Assembly: GCA_964036665.1 (NCBI GenBank)
Contig: OZ038533.1
Span: forward strand, 3,644,001 to 3,708,000
Direction of reading: 5' to 3'
DNA length: 64,000 nt
DNA from: Gordius sp. MW1
Taxonomy: Eukaryota > Nematomorpha > Gordioida > Gordea > Gordiidae
Shown here: piece after piece, positions 54,801-58,612 of the stretch
Numbering within the stretch: the first letter of the stretch is position 1
How the letters are laid out: each line of letters begins with the position of its first letter
The notes under the pieces: model-generated
The model's database searches: none
Told to the model about the DNA's origin: nothing
What the model saw: the letters and a program-made list of their open reading frames with translations, nothing else
Position numbers and translations under genes: made by a program

Positions 54801-57541
54801 ACGCGAATGGTAAGAAAGACAAGGTTGAATAATGCAATAATGTTAGAAATCATATGTTGGTTTATTATTTCTATGGAAAATTTAATCGATTCCGCTGAAG
54901 AGTTTAACATGAGGAGTCTTGCTGATTTGATCCTTATTACGACAATTTAAAAAAGCATCAAATATGATGTTGAGTTTCGACGACAAAAAATTTATTAATC
55001 TTAAATAGCAATTCATGAACAATAATGTTATAACTTGTTGCTTATTCAAAATCATCGAAAAAAATAGAACCAGCTTGCTGATGCTTTTTATTAGTGATAC
55101 AAAACAAACTATTGAGGCCGTGCTATTGCGTGATAAAAAACTTAAAAATAATCAAAACACTATTATTTTTTTAAATTTAAATTGCGAATTGACCAAAAAG
55201 TTACCTAAATATCGTTTGGTCAATTGTTCAAAATGATTAACCGGGTGCCTACAATTTTGAATGATGATAGCCATAGATTCGGCACAATATCGTCTACTAG
55301 CGTTGCTCTCCAGCGTTAAAAAAGTATTTGCGAAGGCATCTAATAATTGCTAAAGCAAAAAAGGTAACAAAATTTAAATTTTCTAATTAAAATTAAAAAT
55401 TTGAATTAATATTAAGAAGTCAAATATATATTCAAAAATACATAAAATTCTTAGGACATTTGCTATAAAACTATCTTTATATTATGCATAAATTATGGGC
55501 TACGCAATTTATGACTGAAATTAATATTCAAAAACACTTGTTTTGACATTTAAAATTCTTAGGACATTACTATAGAAATTTGAATTTTTTTATTTACGCC
55601 AATTTCTAAAATTATTTTTGCTCAAAACTTCAAATATGGCCATATTTTTTTAACATTTATAGCTTTTAAATAACTTTTTTATAGTAAAAATAATTTATAT
55701 ATTATGGGACAAAATATTTATTTATTTATTTAAAAATTAATATTCATTTATTATTATAATTATACAATAAATATATATATTACAATAAAAATTCATGTTT
55801 TTATTACGAAATATATCGATAATTCAATGCCTATGCTGTGACCAGATAGCGATTCCTAAAAACCGCAGCATATATGATCATGGAGGAGCCAGGGTGAGGG
55901 GGAGCAAAAAGATAATGATTTGGGGGCAGTTAATGTTTTTTTTAAATTTTAAACCTATATATAAAATTTTAATTTTACTTTATAACAAAAGACAATAATT
56001 ATTTAACGACGCAAATTTTCTTCTATAAAGCTAAAAAGATTCTTGAAGTGCATATGCATGGGCGTAGGCGGGGGGGCCCTAAATGACAAAAAAAAATTTC
56101 AATGCAAAAAACCCTTTAAAATTAAAAAAATTATGTTTTGCCCCTCCCCCTAATTAAACTTTTGAACGTTTCGCCCCCTCCCCTAATCCAAAACCTGGTT
56201 ACGCCCATGTGCCTATGGATAAAATAATTACAAATTACCCTTTTTCTAAATTTGGGACGCTTGTTTTTCTAAAGTTATAAAAAGCATATAATCTTATAAT
56301 TAAAAATCTAATTTTTAAACGCGAAATATTTTTCGCTTCGATCTTAAGCAATTAAACTTTTCTAATAACCTTTTGAATTTAAAAATCAAGATATTGATTG
56401 CTTTATTTTTCTTTATTTTGAAAAATTTTAAATTCCGTCCTACTTAACTTTATATGGGACTCAACAATTTTATTATATTATATACGATTGCAAAAAATCT
56501 TAATATTTTGTCAAAATGTCTGATTAAATACTGTTGTTTCTGCAAATGTGGCATATTTTCCTAAAACAGGTTGGACTAGTTTAAGAAATTCATTCAAAAT
56601 CTCTTGTACGCTATCTTCATCTCTTTGAGCTACTTCCCCAATTGTTGGGTATAAATGGGAGATGTATGCCCTGATGTGAAAAATAATATTTTTTTTAATT
56701 TTGATGTAATATCTGATAATAATTCACATATAATCATGACAATTGTATTATGTAGATACACATAATTTATTTGTGTATTTAATATTTAAAAACATGCACA
56801 ACCGAATATAAAAGAGTTAACAAAAATTTTAATTGTTTTACGCAAAATAAATATAAAAATTTCCATATGTTATGAACCTAAATTTAGGATGTCTTATATG
56901 TTTGACTAATAGGGCAAATCGTATTAAGCAAACTTTGAGGCTTCTGTTTTGGGCATTTTTCTTTATTTCTTTGTACAATTCCACCTGTATCCTATTCACA
57001 TAATCCACTAATGCCTGATTATATAGGAGTAAAGGTGAATACACAAAAAAATACAACATTCATTAATATATACTTTTTACAAAAAAAATTAATCTGAATA
57101 ATCTGTAAAAAAGACTAAAAAAATAAAATATTAAATTGCAAACAAATCCAAAATACATATCATTAGACATGATAAACAGGTATATTATAATAAAATAATA
57201 TAATACCTTAGTCATAATAGTGAAACATTCTTCTGCTTTCATTCTGACATCTGATGTCAAATCATTGAAATAATAAATTAATATCTCACAGGTGTTGCTT
57301 AGTAAATTTAGGTAATTCACATGATGCCTGTCAAAATATTTGTAGCAATATAAGAAAATTACTTGTCAATATGGTGGCATATAATATCAGTGACAGTATT
57401 TAATAACTTAATTTTTTCGTTCTTTGCTAATTCCTTTTTCCTATTAAAATATAATTAAATAGCCTTGTAAAAGTCCTACTTTTTATCCTCGCTAGATTTA
57501 AGAACATCTATTAACTTTAGCAATTTCTCTACTGGTGGCAT
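12626..57541 (-). CDS. htt: Huntingtin gene (htt), C-terminal end outside window
   Basis: Huntingtin is a very large HEAT-repeat scaffold protein working in vesicle transport, autophagy and spindle orientation. I placed 51 exons (about 2,840 codons; vertebrate protein about 3,140) in the order of the vertebrate protein. Strong anchors are ELYKEIKKN (56.9 kb), SDVRMKAEEC (57.2 kb), the RALKLYTTT segment (36.1 kb), QVLDLLIQL and INYRLLDADQIF (35.4 kb), LLKSLFGTNL (36.5 kb), ICAHVLE (42.0 kb) and AKLPLSEI (26.9 kb). Phases agree at 45 of 50 junctions. Unresolved ones (between 53434/53156, 44418/42862, 25342/25008, 22219/21772 and 18391/12806) probably hide missed small exons. The N-terminus resembles the vertebrate amphipathic helix but has no polyGln or proline-rich run. 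The final C-terminal exons are not in the window. Confidence 0.93.
12807..14007. other. htt intron, AT-rich with one GC-rich patch
   Basis: Mostly simple AT-rich sequence with no exon found. About 13508-13720 is unusually GC-rich ('cgagggggccctagccgggtt') and has a short plus-strand frame I do not recognise; it looks like a fragment of an old insertion. Confidence 0.4.
14016..17089 (-). mobile_element. Nearly complete hAT element with transposase gene
   Basis: 3,074 bp between perfect 8-bp duplications CTCAGTGG (14008-14015 and 17090-17097). Imperfect inverted ends are CAAGGGCGTAC on the left and CAGGCGCGTAC read inward from the right. Near the right end a run of about 13 G and a run of about 14 C flank 'ttcaaacccgaaa' (17038-17075), a long potential hairpin. 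The transposase gene runs on the minus strand. The ends resemble the 'GGGCGTAGCC' ends of MITE family 1. Confidence 0.9.
14173..16849 (-). pseudogene. hAT transposase (ZMYM/TTF-finger type), six tiny introns
   Basis: Cut-and-paste transposase. Exons: 16849-16726 (MKRYSIYTYFPKK start), 16677-16594, 16546-16261, 16215-15989, 15953-15343, 15297-14304, 14269-14173. A TTF-type zinc finger is in exon 3 (FQYQWFKQWSWLAYS, AFCKYC). Exon 5 has the DUF4371-like core (LLLDETTDVST, RGQGYDGAPAMSG, HCASHNLNLA); exon 6 holds the dimerisation motif (TCSNERCFSALKRLKTYLR). Introns are only 34-48 bp. Two lesions: an in-frame TAG near 16463 and a one-base frameshift near 15600. About 750 codons, normal for the family. 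Confidence 0.9.
17098..18093. other. htt intron with a duplicated block and a hAT-like right end
   Basis: Two ~130-bp blocks (17215-17340 and 17910-18030) are clearly related ('gaattagctc...actccagatga...ctgggaaaaagaaaatat'). The sequence ends 'tcctggctacgcgcctg' (18077-18093), the same kind of end as the neighbouring hAT element. No matching left end was found. Confidence 0.5.
17575..17901 (-). CDS. Coiled-coil ORF of unknown origin
   Basis: Open frame of about 108 codons on the minus strand, with KRHEVLIEMLSEMEKKLNKE, MLQQKLQLC and ILCKQLQKKDLDLQQVRQLA: heptad-like and charged, so probably a coiled coil. There is no ATG at the very start of the open frame, and it lies between two duplicated blocks. 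It could be the tail of a transposon-encoded protein or a real exon of a nested gene. I do not recognise it. Confidence 0.35.
   Translation of the reverse strand: MANKSVNPFNLFKRHEVLIEMLSEMEKKLNKEKLKQDGMITMLQQKLQLCSLLYDNMNILCKQLQKKDLDLQQVRQLAETLVIVVEPKAKLYDFELKKPRYAKKMNGF
18391..18575 (-). CDS. htt: htt exon 50
   Basis: DSMRKVVESVLNHSSVASKM then GFKAALYLCEANP matches vertebrate [33 protein letters not shown]. Donor CTCA|GTAAAC. Confidence 0.9.
18760..18927. mobile_element. hAT MITE family 1
   Basis: 168 bp from CATGGGCGTAGCCAGC to TTGGCTACGCCCATG; flanks gaaggctc / aaagactc agree at 6 of 8. Confidence 0.88.
19453..19657. mobile_element. MITE family 2, next to an htt splice site
   Basis: Starts TAGTGTTGTAACTAACGGCT and ends AGCCGTTTTTACAGTGCA, with internal 'ttggtcgac'/'gtcgaccaa' inverted repeats. 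The right end is 3-4 bp from the 5' splice site of htt exon 49. No clean target duplication found. Confidence 0.75.
19661..19840 (-). CDS. htt: htt exon 49
   Basis: IIYISDLFCTLPHFQWMQKM then SEDELLMSYL and KSSAALAM matches vertebrate LLVVSDLFTERNQFELMYV and [23 protein letters not shown]. Its donor (GTATGC) is 3-4 bp from the end of a MITE. Confidence 0.92.
19957..20480. mobile_element. Non-autonomous hAT element with CAGTGGTTCT ends
   Basis: 524 bp with perfect 8-bp duplications ATATAGGC (19949-19956, 20481-20488). Ends CAGTGATTCTTAACC / GGTTAAGAACCACTG are of the widespread Charlie-like hAT type, with G-rich subterminal stretches. It carries a tRNA-like segment and a 73-codon frame (20009-20230) that looks fortuitous. 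Confidence 0.92.
20052..20138 (-). repeat. tRNA-like segment inside a hAT element
   Basis: The minus strand reads 'gtgagtggttatagcgagtc' (A-box-like) and 'gagttcgaatccccctgg' (B box GTTCGAATC) about 45 bases apart, flanked by partly complementary 'ccagcaggg' and 'ccccctgg'. It looks like a decayed tRNA or a tRNA-derived SINE head; I could not fold a convincing anticodon arm. Confidence 0.5.
20535..20719. mobile_element. MITE family 2
   Basis: 185 bp; 'taatgttgtaaaaacggctg' at the left and 'cagccgtttttacaacacta' at the right form an inverted repeat of over 25 bp. Confidence 0.82.
20842..21243 (-). CDS. htt: htt exon 48
   Basis: ISLKYTWATMGLRLSRLSPV, a polar linker, YDLASCFQLSTDVLTSAVNT and LLLEVVKA match vertebrate VSIHSVWLGNSITPL, IHSCSQFLLELYS and ISEVVRS. 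134 codons, the longest exon found. Confidence 0.9.
21646..21772 (-). CDS. htt: htt exon 47
   Basis: MARLHKYFSLDTSSRNW then MNLGQ|I corresponds to vertebrate ATHHLYQAWDPVPSL and MSYKLGQVSI. Consensus donor CAA|GTATGT; the 5' phase is unresolved. Confidence 0.8.
22219..22457 (-). CDS. htt: htt exon 46
   Basis: LEQFHCHRLAVQASSVFFLY then LIPYPGDPLYSQLPG matches vertebrate [28 protein letters not shown]. Acceptor ctgcag. Confidence 0.87.
22870..23076 (-). CDS. htt: htt exon 45
   Basis: LLRLPKLNKYVLLKQPLNLG then FTTLCNRILMLG corresponds to vertebrate [22 protein letters not shown] and FKEFIYRINTLGW. Donor CTAG|GTACTT. Confidence 0.87.
23446..23550 (-). CDS. htt: htt exon 44
   Basis: HLDIILEWFDAYTDNDITSS then GFDDLYRLCYR corresponds to vertebrate [21 protein letters not shown]. 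Phase fits both neighbours. Confidence 0.8.
24018..24216 (-). CDS. htt: htt exon 43
   Basis: LLTEAEFTTIGANWDRNFIM then YASSLLMYH matches vertebrate VSSTEFVTHACSLIYCVHFIL. Donor AAAA|GTAAAA. Confidence 0.84.
24778..25008 (-). CDS. htt: htt exon 42
   Basis: PKLYYTFDALIYCGFNFTIL matches vertebrate [21 protein letters not shown]. Donor CGAA|GTATGT; the 5' limit is approximate. Confidence 0.82.
25342..25398 (-). CDS. htt: htt exon 41 (57 bp)
   Basis: Short exon TIHMMLTTKLYAMYQELT, similar in place to vertebrate LARALAQYLVVV. Phase in fits; phase out does not fit exon 42. Confidence 0.62.
25808..25907 (-). CDS. htt: htt exon 40
   Basis: DIGWSHLLQLYNSLKQSLYR; acceptor chosen at aaatag so that phase 0 carries over, with a second AG 7 bp downstream. 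Donor GGAAG|GTGATG. Weakly conserved. Confidence 0.68.
26006..26155 (-). CDS. htt: htt exon 39
   Basis: SAPWFGQMCLQMDLDDFASF corresponds in place to vertebrate DKDWYVHLVKSQC. 50 codons, phase 0 at both ends, acceptor ttcctccag. Confidence 0.75.
26820..26943 (-). CDS. htt: htt exon 38
   Basis: AKLPLSEIKSFIQFLYPKLM matches vertebrate [21 protein letters not shown]. Donor AACAAG|GTTTTT. Confidence 0.9.
27644..27930 (-). CDS. htt: htt exon 37
   Basis: HNCFTYWIKAFSLLTSPPFD, LNLFVRHFFWLNQDG and LLRQQLSAELLETLLRDCEN, helical HEAT-like sequence before the conserved exon 38. Phase fits both sides; donor weak (AA|GTTTTT). Confidence 0.8.
27931..29088. other. htt intron between exons 37 and 36
   Basis: Apart from one MITE (28043-28196) I see only AT-rich sequence. 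Confidence 0.5.
28043..28196. mobile_element. hAT MITE family 1, diverged copy
   Basis: CATGGGCATAGCC to GGCTAAGCCCATG, 154 bp; flanks are only loosely similar. Confidence 0.8.
29089..29292 (-). CDS. htt: htt exon 36
   Basis: LAATLGVEFFAKFYGDIFRE then NYMSALANIPNGQRDFIQRL corresponds to vertebrate LAAKLG...ALILFCDYVCQNLHD and [20 protein letters not shown]. 68 codons. Confidence 0.85.
29442..29596. mobile_element. hAT MITE family 1
   Basis: CTTGGGCGTAGCC to GGTTACGCCCACG; flanks aacgtggg / tacgtggg agree at 7 of 8. Confidence 0.86.
29799..29916 (-). CDS. htt: htt exon 35 (3' limit uncertain)
   Basis: DYNRSLLFSKLHHIEDGSNL matches vertebrate DYRWWAEVQQTPKRHSLSS right after the preceding NH/Y-rich end. 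Either GTTTCA (exon end 29799) or GTCGTA (29772) keeps phase 0. Confidence 0.78.
30514..30691 (-). CDS. htt: htt exon 34
   Basis: LVRRGSCLDQYPFVAIKLFY then LSALIHPEYIINY matches vertebrate [30 protein letters not shown]. Confidence 0.87.
30760..30899 (-). CDS. htt: htt exon 33
   Basis: DLLGTLIEIANVLISNGPNI then LLNRYLTLTLNLITQ matches vertebrate LLQLVGILLEDIV and ELGTLLMCLIHIFKSG in spacing. Acceptor ttttttccag. Confidence 0.85.
31033..31234. mobile_element. MITE family 2
   Basis: 'tagtgtagtaaaaacggctg' to 'cagccgtttttacaacgca'; flanks agattatg / agaatata agree at 6 of 8, compatible with a hAT-length duplication. Confidence 0.8.
31520..31562 (-). CDS. htt: htt exon 32 (43 bp)
   Basis: Microexon KLESTKVDIVQLA, between ttatag and CCAG|GTATAT. 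Phase fits both neighbours, which is the main support. Confidence 0.75.
31765..32045. mobile_element. Longer MITE with 'ggcgtagccagg' ends
   Basis: 281 bp with ends 'ataggcgtagccagg' and 'gactacgcccat'. The interior is unrelated to family 1. It sits directly after the donor of htt exon 31. Confidence 0.6.
32064..32157 (-). CDS. htt: htt exon 31
   Basis: SSDVVLTLGAHKLVAFEILI matches vertebrate [20 protein letters not shown]. A transposon (31765-32045) starts about 18 bp past its donor. Phase fits both neighbours. Confidence 0.8.
32616..32891 (-). CDS. htt: htt exon 30
   Basis: VQVLLTIILQVLKNESAIDP then SWLRILEKLFSCLPL and SYCLMLRRC matches vertebrate LEMFILVLQQCHKENED and [27 protein letters not shown]. 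92 codons, donor TTATCT|GTAAGA. Confidence 0.9.
32892..33624. other. htt intron between exons 30 and 29
   Basis: AT-rich; a G-rich then C-rich patch at 33101-33145 could be a decayed MITE end. No exon seen. Confidence 0.4.
33625..33755 (-). CDS. htt: htt exon 29
   Basis: YFVLIQELFLTQNHDPQNGS then MLREVVIVALCRHIQ matches vertebrate PIVHDLFVLRG and KEVVVSMLLRLIQY. Acceptor tttttccag. Confidence 0.88.
34438..34589 (-). CDS. htt: htt exon 28
   Basis: LISKLFQFFSLLSRQDLHPE then ITIPNLITLAESIIASDK matches vertebrate [41 protein letters not shown]. Confidence 0.93.
35295..35430 (-). CDS. htt: htt exon 27
   Basis: QGQVLDLLIQLIILRINYRL then LDADQIFVNFLLKQID matches vertebrate [36 protein letters not shown]. 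One of the strongest matches in the gene. Confidence 0.96.
35565..35738. mobile_element. hAT MITE family 1
   Basis: CATAAGCGTAGCCAGC to AGCTACGCCCATG, 174 bp, with the family core. Confidence 0.86.
36083..36243 (-). CDS. htt: htt exon 26
   Basis: DRGQDKNVVSSYIQKFESLV then IRALKLYTTTSNTR matches vertebrate [28 protein letters not shown]. Donor CTC|GTAAGT, a consensus site. Confidence 0.95.
36327..36520 (-). CDS. htt: htt exon 25
   Basis: LLKSLFGTNL is almost identical to vertebrate LLKTLFGTNL. A polar linker follows; donor GGGA|GTATAA. Confidence 0.92.
36750..36935 (-). CDS. htt: htt exon 24
   Basis: FYIFIQSVLECLKLALELTS then KILDPVLQHLSTLF matches vertebrate [35 protein letters not shown]. 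62 codons, phase 0. Confidence 0.9.
37537..37703. mobile_element. hAT MITE family 1
   Basis: GATGGGCGT to GGCTACGCCCATA; flanks tttcaacc / ttacaacc agree at 7 of 8. Confidence 0.88.
37854..37945 (-). CDS. htt: htt exon 23
   Basis: AYEHLPLYANLLEILKKAYH then SYM|VTL matches vertebrate [25 protein letters not shown]. Acceptor atttag, donor ACATG|GTAACG. Confidence 0.9.
38256..38393 (-). CDS. htt: htt exon 22
   Basis: Charged linker SRERRVNTGKEEKKISETDS then IVIQSPKLP, corresponding to the vertebrate RRKGKEKEPGEQ linker. Phase fits both sides. Confidence 0.78.
38479..38561 (+). repeat. 83-bp target-site duplication, left copy
   Basis: 'aatttaggttattgaattga...gtgttctttacag' recurs at 40825-40907 with a single base difference. 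The two copies bracket the LINE. Confidence 0.93.
38562..40728 (+). pseudogene. LINE reverse transcriptase with C-terminal zinc motif and nuclease-like domain
   Basis: Frames: to 39201 (GLDGIKPNFLQ, LRPIAIGNVFRRI, QLGFGVKGGCEAA, KLDFTNAFNQL), then about 39193-40468 (QGDPLGPPLF, WYLDDATLAG with catalytic DD near 39292), then about 40361-40728. A zinc motif C-x2-C-x8-H-x4-C (CKNCKKQIDVWAHHPLHC, near 40183-40240) precedes PDG (40361) and WDFTCID, the layout of R2-type restriction-like endonucleases. Two frameshifts, near 39195 and 40360, disable it. It ends ALDEDEE. Confidence 0.88.
38562..40824 (+). mobile_element. 5'-truncated LINE of the R2-type (C-terminal nuclease) class
   Basis: Reverse-transcriptase ORF starting inside the RT domain, then a 3' UTR with AATAAA (near 40795) and a 14-A tail, bounded by an 83-bp target duplication. 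No 5' UTR or N-terminal DNA-binding region, so it is 5'-truncated as usual for target-primed reverse transcription. It sits in an htt intron, antisense to htt. Confidence 0.92.
40825..40907 (+). repeat. 83-bp target-site duplication, right copy
   Basis: Matches 38479-38561 with one C/T difference, immediately after the LINE A-tail. Confidence 0.93.
40908..41802. other. htt intron, with a SINE-like relic
   Basis: No exon found. About 41640-41740 has 'aattgctttgcaatttatggg', a TCCG run and then a B-box-like 'ggttcgaatcc' (41709-41719) with a T-run: probably the relic of a repeat also seen at 63.0 kb. Confidence 0.4.
41803..42086 (-). CDS. htt: htt exon 21
   Basis: RLLAICAHVLEGN matches vertebrate VINICAHVLDD, followed by a Ser/Pro-rich linker and KSRFHFVGMMNDLF. 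Acceptor ttcctag, donor TTGG|GTAAAT. Confidence 0.88.
42275..42371. mobile_element. MITE family 2, short copy
   Basis: 97 bp; 'tagtgttgtaaaaagggctg' to 'cagccgtttttacaacacta'. Flanks agree at 5 of 8. Confidence 0.78.
42736..42862 (-). CDS. htt: htt exon 20
   Basis: AQHWPAIKDRDLIATFEAYF then CHLLR matches vertebrate [25 protein letters not shown]. The upstream limit is approximate. Confidence 0.88.
42863..44417. other. htt intron between exons 20 and 19
   Basis: One MITE (43403-43570); the rest is AT-rich. The phase gap between exons 19 and 20 suggests a small exon is hidden here. Confidence 0.4.
43403..43570. mobile_element. hAT MITE family 1
   Basis: CATGGGCGTAGCC to GGCTACGCCCATG, 168 bp; flanks tgtggtgt / tgtgatgc agree at 6 of 8. 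Confidence 0.88.
44418..44629 (-). CDS. htt: htt exon 19
   Basis: VGVLEMLARLAQTYTPIDYP matches vertebrate [20 protein letters not shown]. The donor at ATTAA|GTTAGA leaves a phase that does not fit exon 20 as placed. Confidence 0.83.
45054..45172 (-). CDS. htt: htt exon 18
   Basis: DTELDNIMERLIEVNLSEII then LLSMLTLHNS matches vertebrate VTMENNLSRVIAAVSHELI. Acceptor attttcag, donor CTCAA|GTAAAT. Confidence 0.88.
45247..45473 (-). CDS. htt: htt exon 17
   Basis: Continues the HEAT region after VRCAA: NNIPFLLSSLIPRMATDALA. Less conserved, but phase fits both neighbours (AA|A in, G out). Confidence 0.8.
46314..46405 (-). CDS. htt: htt exon 16
   Basis: LIEKVFSYIGDNDTRVRCAA matches vertebrate [22 protein letters not shown]. 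Acceptor aatcggcag, donor CTAA|GTAAAA. Confidence 0.92.
46593..46685 (-). CDS. htt: htt exon 15
   Basis: MIEHLDFLEIRYWDHF matches vertebrate LLETLAEIDFRLVSFL. 31 codons, phase 0 at both ends. Confidence 0.85.
46997..47229 (-). CDS. htt: htt exon 14
   Basis: MSLEDLIEALNKCISGDPSF and GILRNLFCKN match vertebrate FSLADCIPLLRKTLKDESS and AVRNCVMSLC. Donor GCTAAG|GTTTTC. Confidence 0.9.
47230..48651. other. htt intron between exons 14 and 13
   Basis: AT-rich; no element or exon recognised. Confidence 0.4.
48652..48822 (-). CDS. htt: htt exon 13
   Basis: LDDILRCGDMRDPNVGCQVV then LLGSLLEIQLS matches vertebrate [27 protein letters not shown]. Donor CCAG|GTTTAA. Confidence 0.92.
49509..49785 (-). 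CDS. htt: htt exon 12
   Basis: CLLDNLVGKLLTNIVLAYRL and HIRLSVQATALALLNALIIL match vertebrate VHCVRLLSASFLLTGG and [20 protein letters not shown]. Acceptor ctag, donor TCGA|GTTATT chosen because it fits the next phase. Confidence 0.88.
50270..50445 (-). CDS. htt: htt exon 11
   Basis: Acidic segment ERLANQLVENQEYLKVEELQ then DDTSPDADDIYYDLI. Phase fits both neighbours; linker region with little conservation. Confidence 0.7.
50446..52043. other. htt intron between exons 11 and 10
   Basis: AT-rich. About 50695-51460 is bounded by similar inverted stretches ('ccctccaatgtacttatag' and 'cataagtacattggagtgtt'), so an unrecognised element with inverted ends may be present. Confidence 0.45.
52044..52256 (-). 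CDS. htt: htt exon 10
   Basis: Acidic low-complexity segment (LIDLNTPEDGAG, VQDIEFDQQD) in the non-conserved linker. Phase fits both neighbours (G|AT in, G out). In vertebrate proteins this linker is phosphorylated and protease-cleaved. Confidence 0.7.
52284..52365. mobile_element. MITE family 2, truncated
   Basis: Left end 'tagtgttttaaaaacggctg' and internal sequence only; the right end is missing. Confidence 0.6.
52462..52650 (-). pseudogene. Diverged C-terminal fragment of the R2-type LINE family
   Basis: Minus-strand frame LSFFKEVGRRSPPSKHSVSF, then LLKQRLGILIAKHNFKSFAD and a stop, clearly homologous to LAFFKLIGKRSSEGKYSASF and LLRQKIGILIAKYNYKAFSD of the LINE at 40558-40690. Shows at least two insertions of this family in one gene. 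Confidence 0.85.
52993..53156 (-). CDS. htt: htt exon 9
   Basis: Open frame FIKCLSVLTWSLIISFNHFA then SETPKVADEPASD, between acceptor ctgttttcag and donor TTCAG|GTATAC. It lies in the poorly conserved, acidic and serine-rich region, so it is placed by order and by phase with exon 10. Confidence 0.65.
53434..53677 (-). CDS. htt: htt exon 8
   Basis: FSRDQNASNLALEALNSLFT matches vertebrate [21 protein letters not shown]. The donor at AAAAAT|GTAAAT leaves a phase that does not fit the next exon found. Confidence 0.78.
53868..54006. mobile_element. hAT MITE family 1
   Basis: CAGGGGCGTAAC to GGCTACGCCCATG; the left third is shortened around a C-run. Confidence 0.8.
54177..54370 (-). CDS. htt: htt exon 7
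   Basis: TEQKTVCSILLGLKHLLKIY matches vertebrate [20 protein letters not shown]. The acceptor (ttatgtgtag) lies only 28 bp from a MITE. Confidence 0.88.
54399..54551. mobile_element. hAT MITE family 1 lacking its right end
   Basis: Begins CATGGGCGTAGCCAGC but ends at '...cccctggc'; the terminal 'TACGCCCATG' is missing although perfect 8-bp duplications TACATAGG (54391-54398, 54552-54559) remain. It ends 28 bp from the acceptor of htt exon 7. Confidence 0.85.
55205..55349 (-). CDS. htt: htt exon 6
   Basis: QLLDAFANTFLTLESNASRR then CAESMAIIIQNCRHP, matching vertebrate LLKAFIANLKSSSPTIRR...SAVSICQHSRR. Donor TTTAG|GTAACT. Confidence 0.92.
55350..56531. other. htt intron between exons 6 and 5
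   Basis: Holds a MITE at 56057-56209; the rest is AT-rich with a TTTA-repeat stretch near 55720-55760. Confidence 0.5.
56057..56209. mobile_element. hAT MITE family 1, diverged copy
   Basis: CATGGGCGTAGGC to GGTTACGCCCATG; flanks tgcatatg / tgcctatg agree at 7 of 8. Confidence 0.85.
56532..56670 (-). CDS. htt: htt exon 5
   Basis: RDEDSVQEILNEFLKLVQPV matches vertebrate [20 protein letters not shown]. Acceptor cacatcag, donor ACA|GTATTT; phase 0 at the end. Confidence 0.92.
56878..57014 (-). CDS. htt: htt exon 4
   Basis: [20 protein letters not shown] is almost identical to the vertebrate [20 protein letters not shown]. Acceptor aatcag, donor AG|GTTCAT. Confidence 0.95.
57207..57327 (-). 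CDS. htt: htt exon 3
   Basis: HHVNYLNLLSNTCEILIYYF then DLTSDVRMKAEECF, matching the vertebrate DDAESDVRMVADECL. First HEAT region. Confidence 0.93.
57363..57440 (-). CDS. htt: htt exon 2
   Basis: KKELAKNEKIKLLNTVTDII matches the vertebrate [22 protein letters not shown] segment. Flanked by 39-bp and 35-bp introns (ttttaatag acceptor, GTAATT donor); phase continues on both sides. Confidence 0.9.
57480..57541 (-). CDS. htt: htt exon 1 (start codon)
   Basis: ATG read down from 57541 gives MPPVEKLLKLIDVLKSS, matching the vertebrate N-terminal amphipathic helix (MATLEKLMKAFESLKSF). The polyGln and polyPro stretch that follows in vertebrates is absent. Donor GTAGGA; the next intron is 39 bp. Confidence 0.88.
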
Positions 57542-58191
57542 TTAAATAAGCTCAGCTGCTATAACCCATATGTTTTTACGGTTTTAGACAAAGTGTACAA
57601 AATTTGATATCTCTTTAGCGTTCATCTACATTTACTATTTAAGTTCAATTAAATGTTGGTACATAACTAAAGAAGCCTTACTGCGGGAGTCAAGGTTACA
57701 AAGAACCTAGGATTTTACTAGACCTTATGTAGTGCACGTCACAAACGCATATATTTTAGTCATATAATAACATGAAATAGAAGCACTTATAAAAAGGCAA
57801 TTAGGTTGAGCACACAAAGCGTTCACATAAAAGTAATACAAATATAAGTCTAATATAAATGTCATCCTCGCCTGTAAATTGCCATAGGGCAAAAGATTCA
57901 AAATTTTAAATTTGAGTAAATGTCTGATCTTTTAAAAGGTAATAGTTTAAGGTGCTTGGAAGTAGGGATCGATTTATTTGCCTTACAGAGTTTTAACTAA
58001 TTATAGTCTTAAGGTCCGCACAATTTCTCACCATTTAATAACCTTTTGTTATTGATAGCGGTAATAGGTTTACGACACTGCTATGAGTATCTCCATTTTT
58101 AGTAGAAAGTCATATAAATCTAGAATTCACAATAGTAATATCTTACAAATAATTGATATAATTAAATTGAAATTCTTAAAATATACATATT
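57542..58191. other. Upstream side of htt
   Basis: The promoter should lie here, but I see no clear TATA box or initiator in the 650 bp before the Helitron. No coding frame. Confidence 0.35.
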
Positions 58192-58612
58192 TCTAATATA
58201 TAAAATTTTCGTGTCAAGATGTTTGTTGTTAAACTTTTCTAAAACGGCTGCACCGATGTTTATGAAAATTTTTGCGAATATTTGGTAGGTCTGAGAATAG
58301 GTTTTAAATTATATTTTAAGTGTCTAAGTAATAAGACGGTCCAGTTTTTTTGTTTTATACGTTTTGACACTTTATAAAAATATCCAAACGCAACCTCTTG
58401 ACGTCATACATGGACACGGCAATCATAAGCAACTCATAACGTCATACATGGATACTGTAAAATACGGCTTAATAAAATGTCAATCATAAGCAACTTCATG
58501 ACGTCATACATAAATATCATGACATCATACATGGATACCGTAAAATGCGACAATGTACATAATCTAATATATAAAAAGGCTGAAGTAACCTACTTATAAA
58601 AACACCATATAG

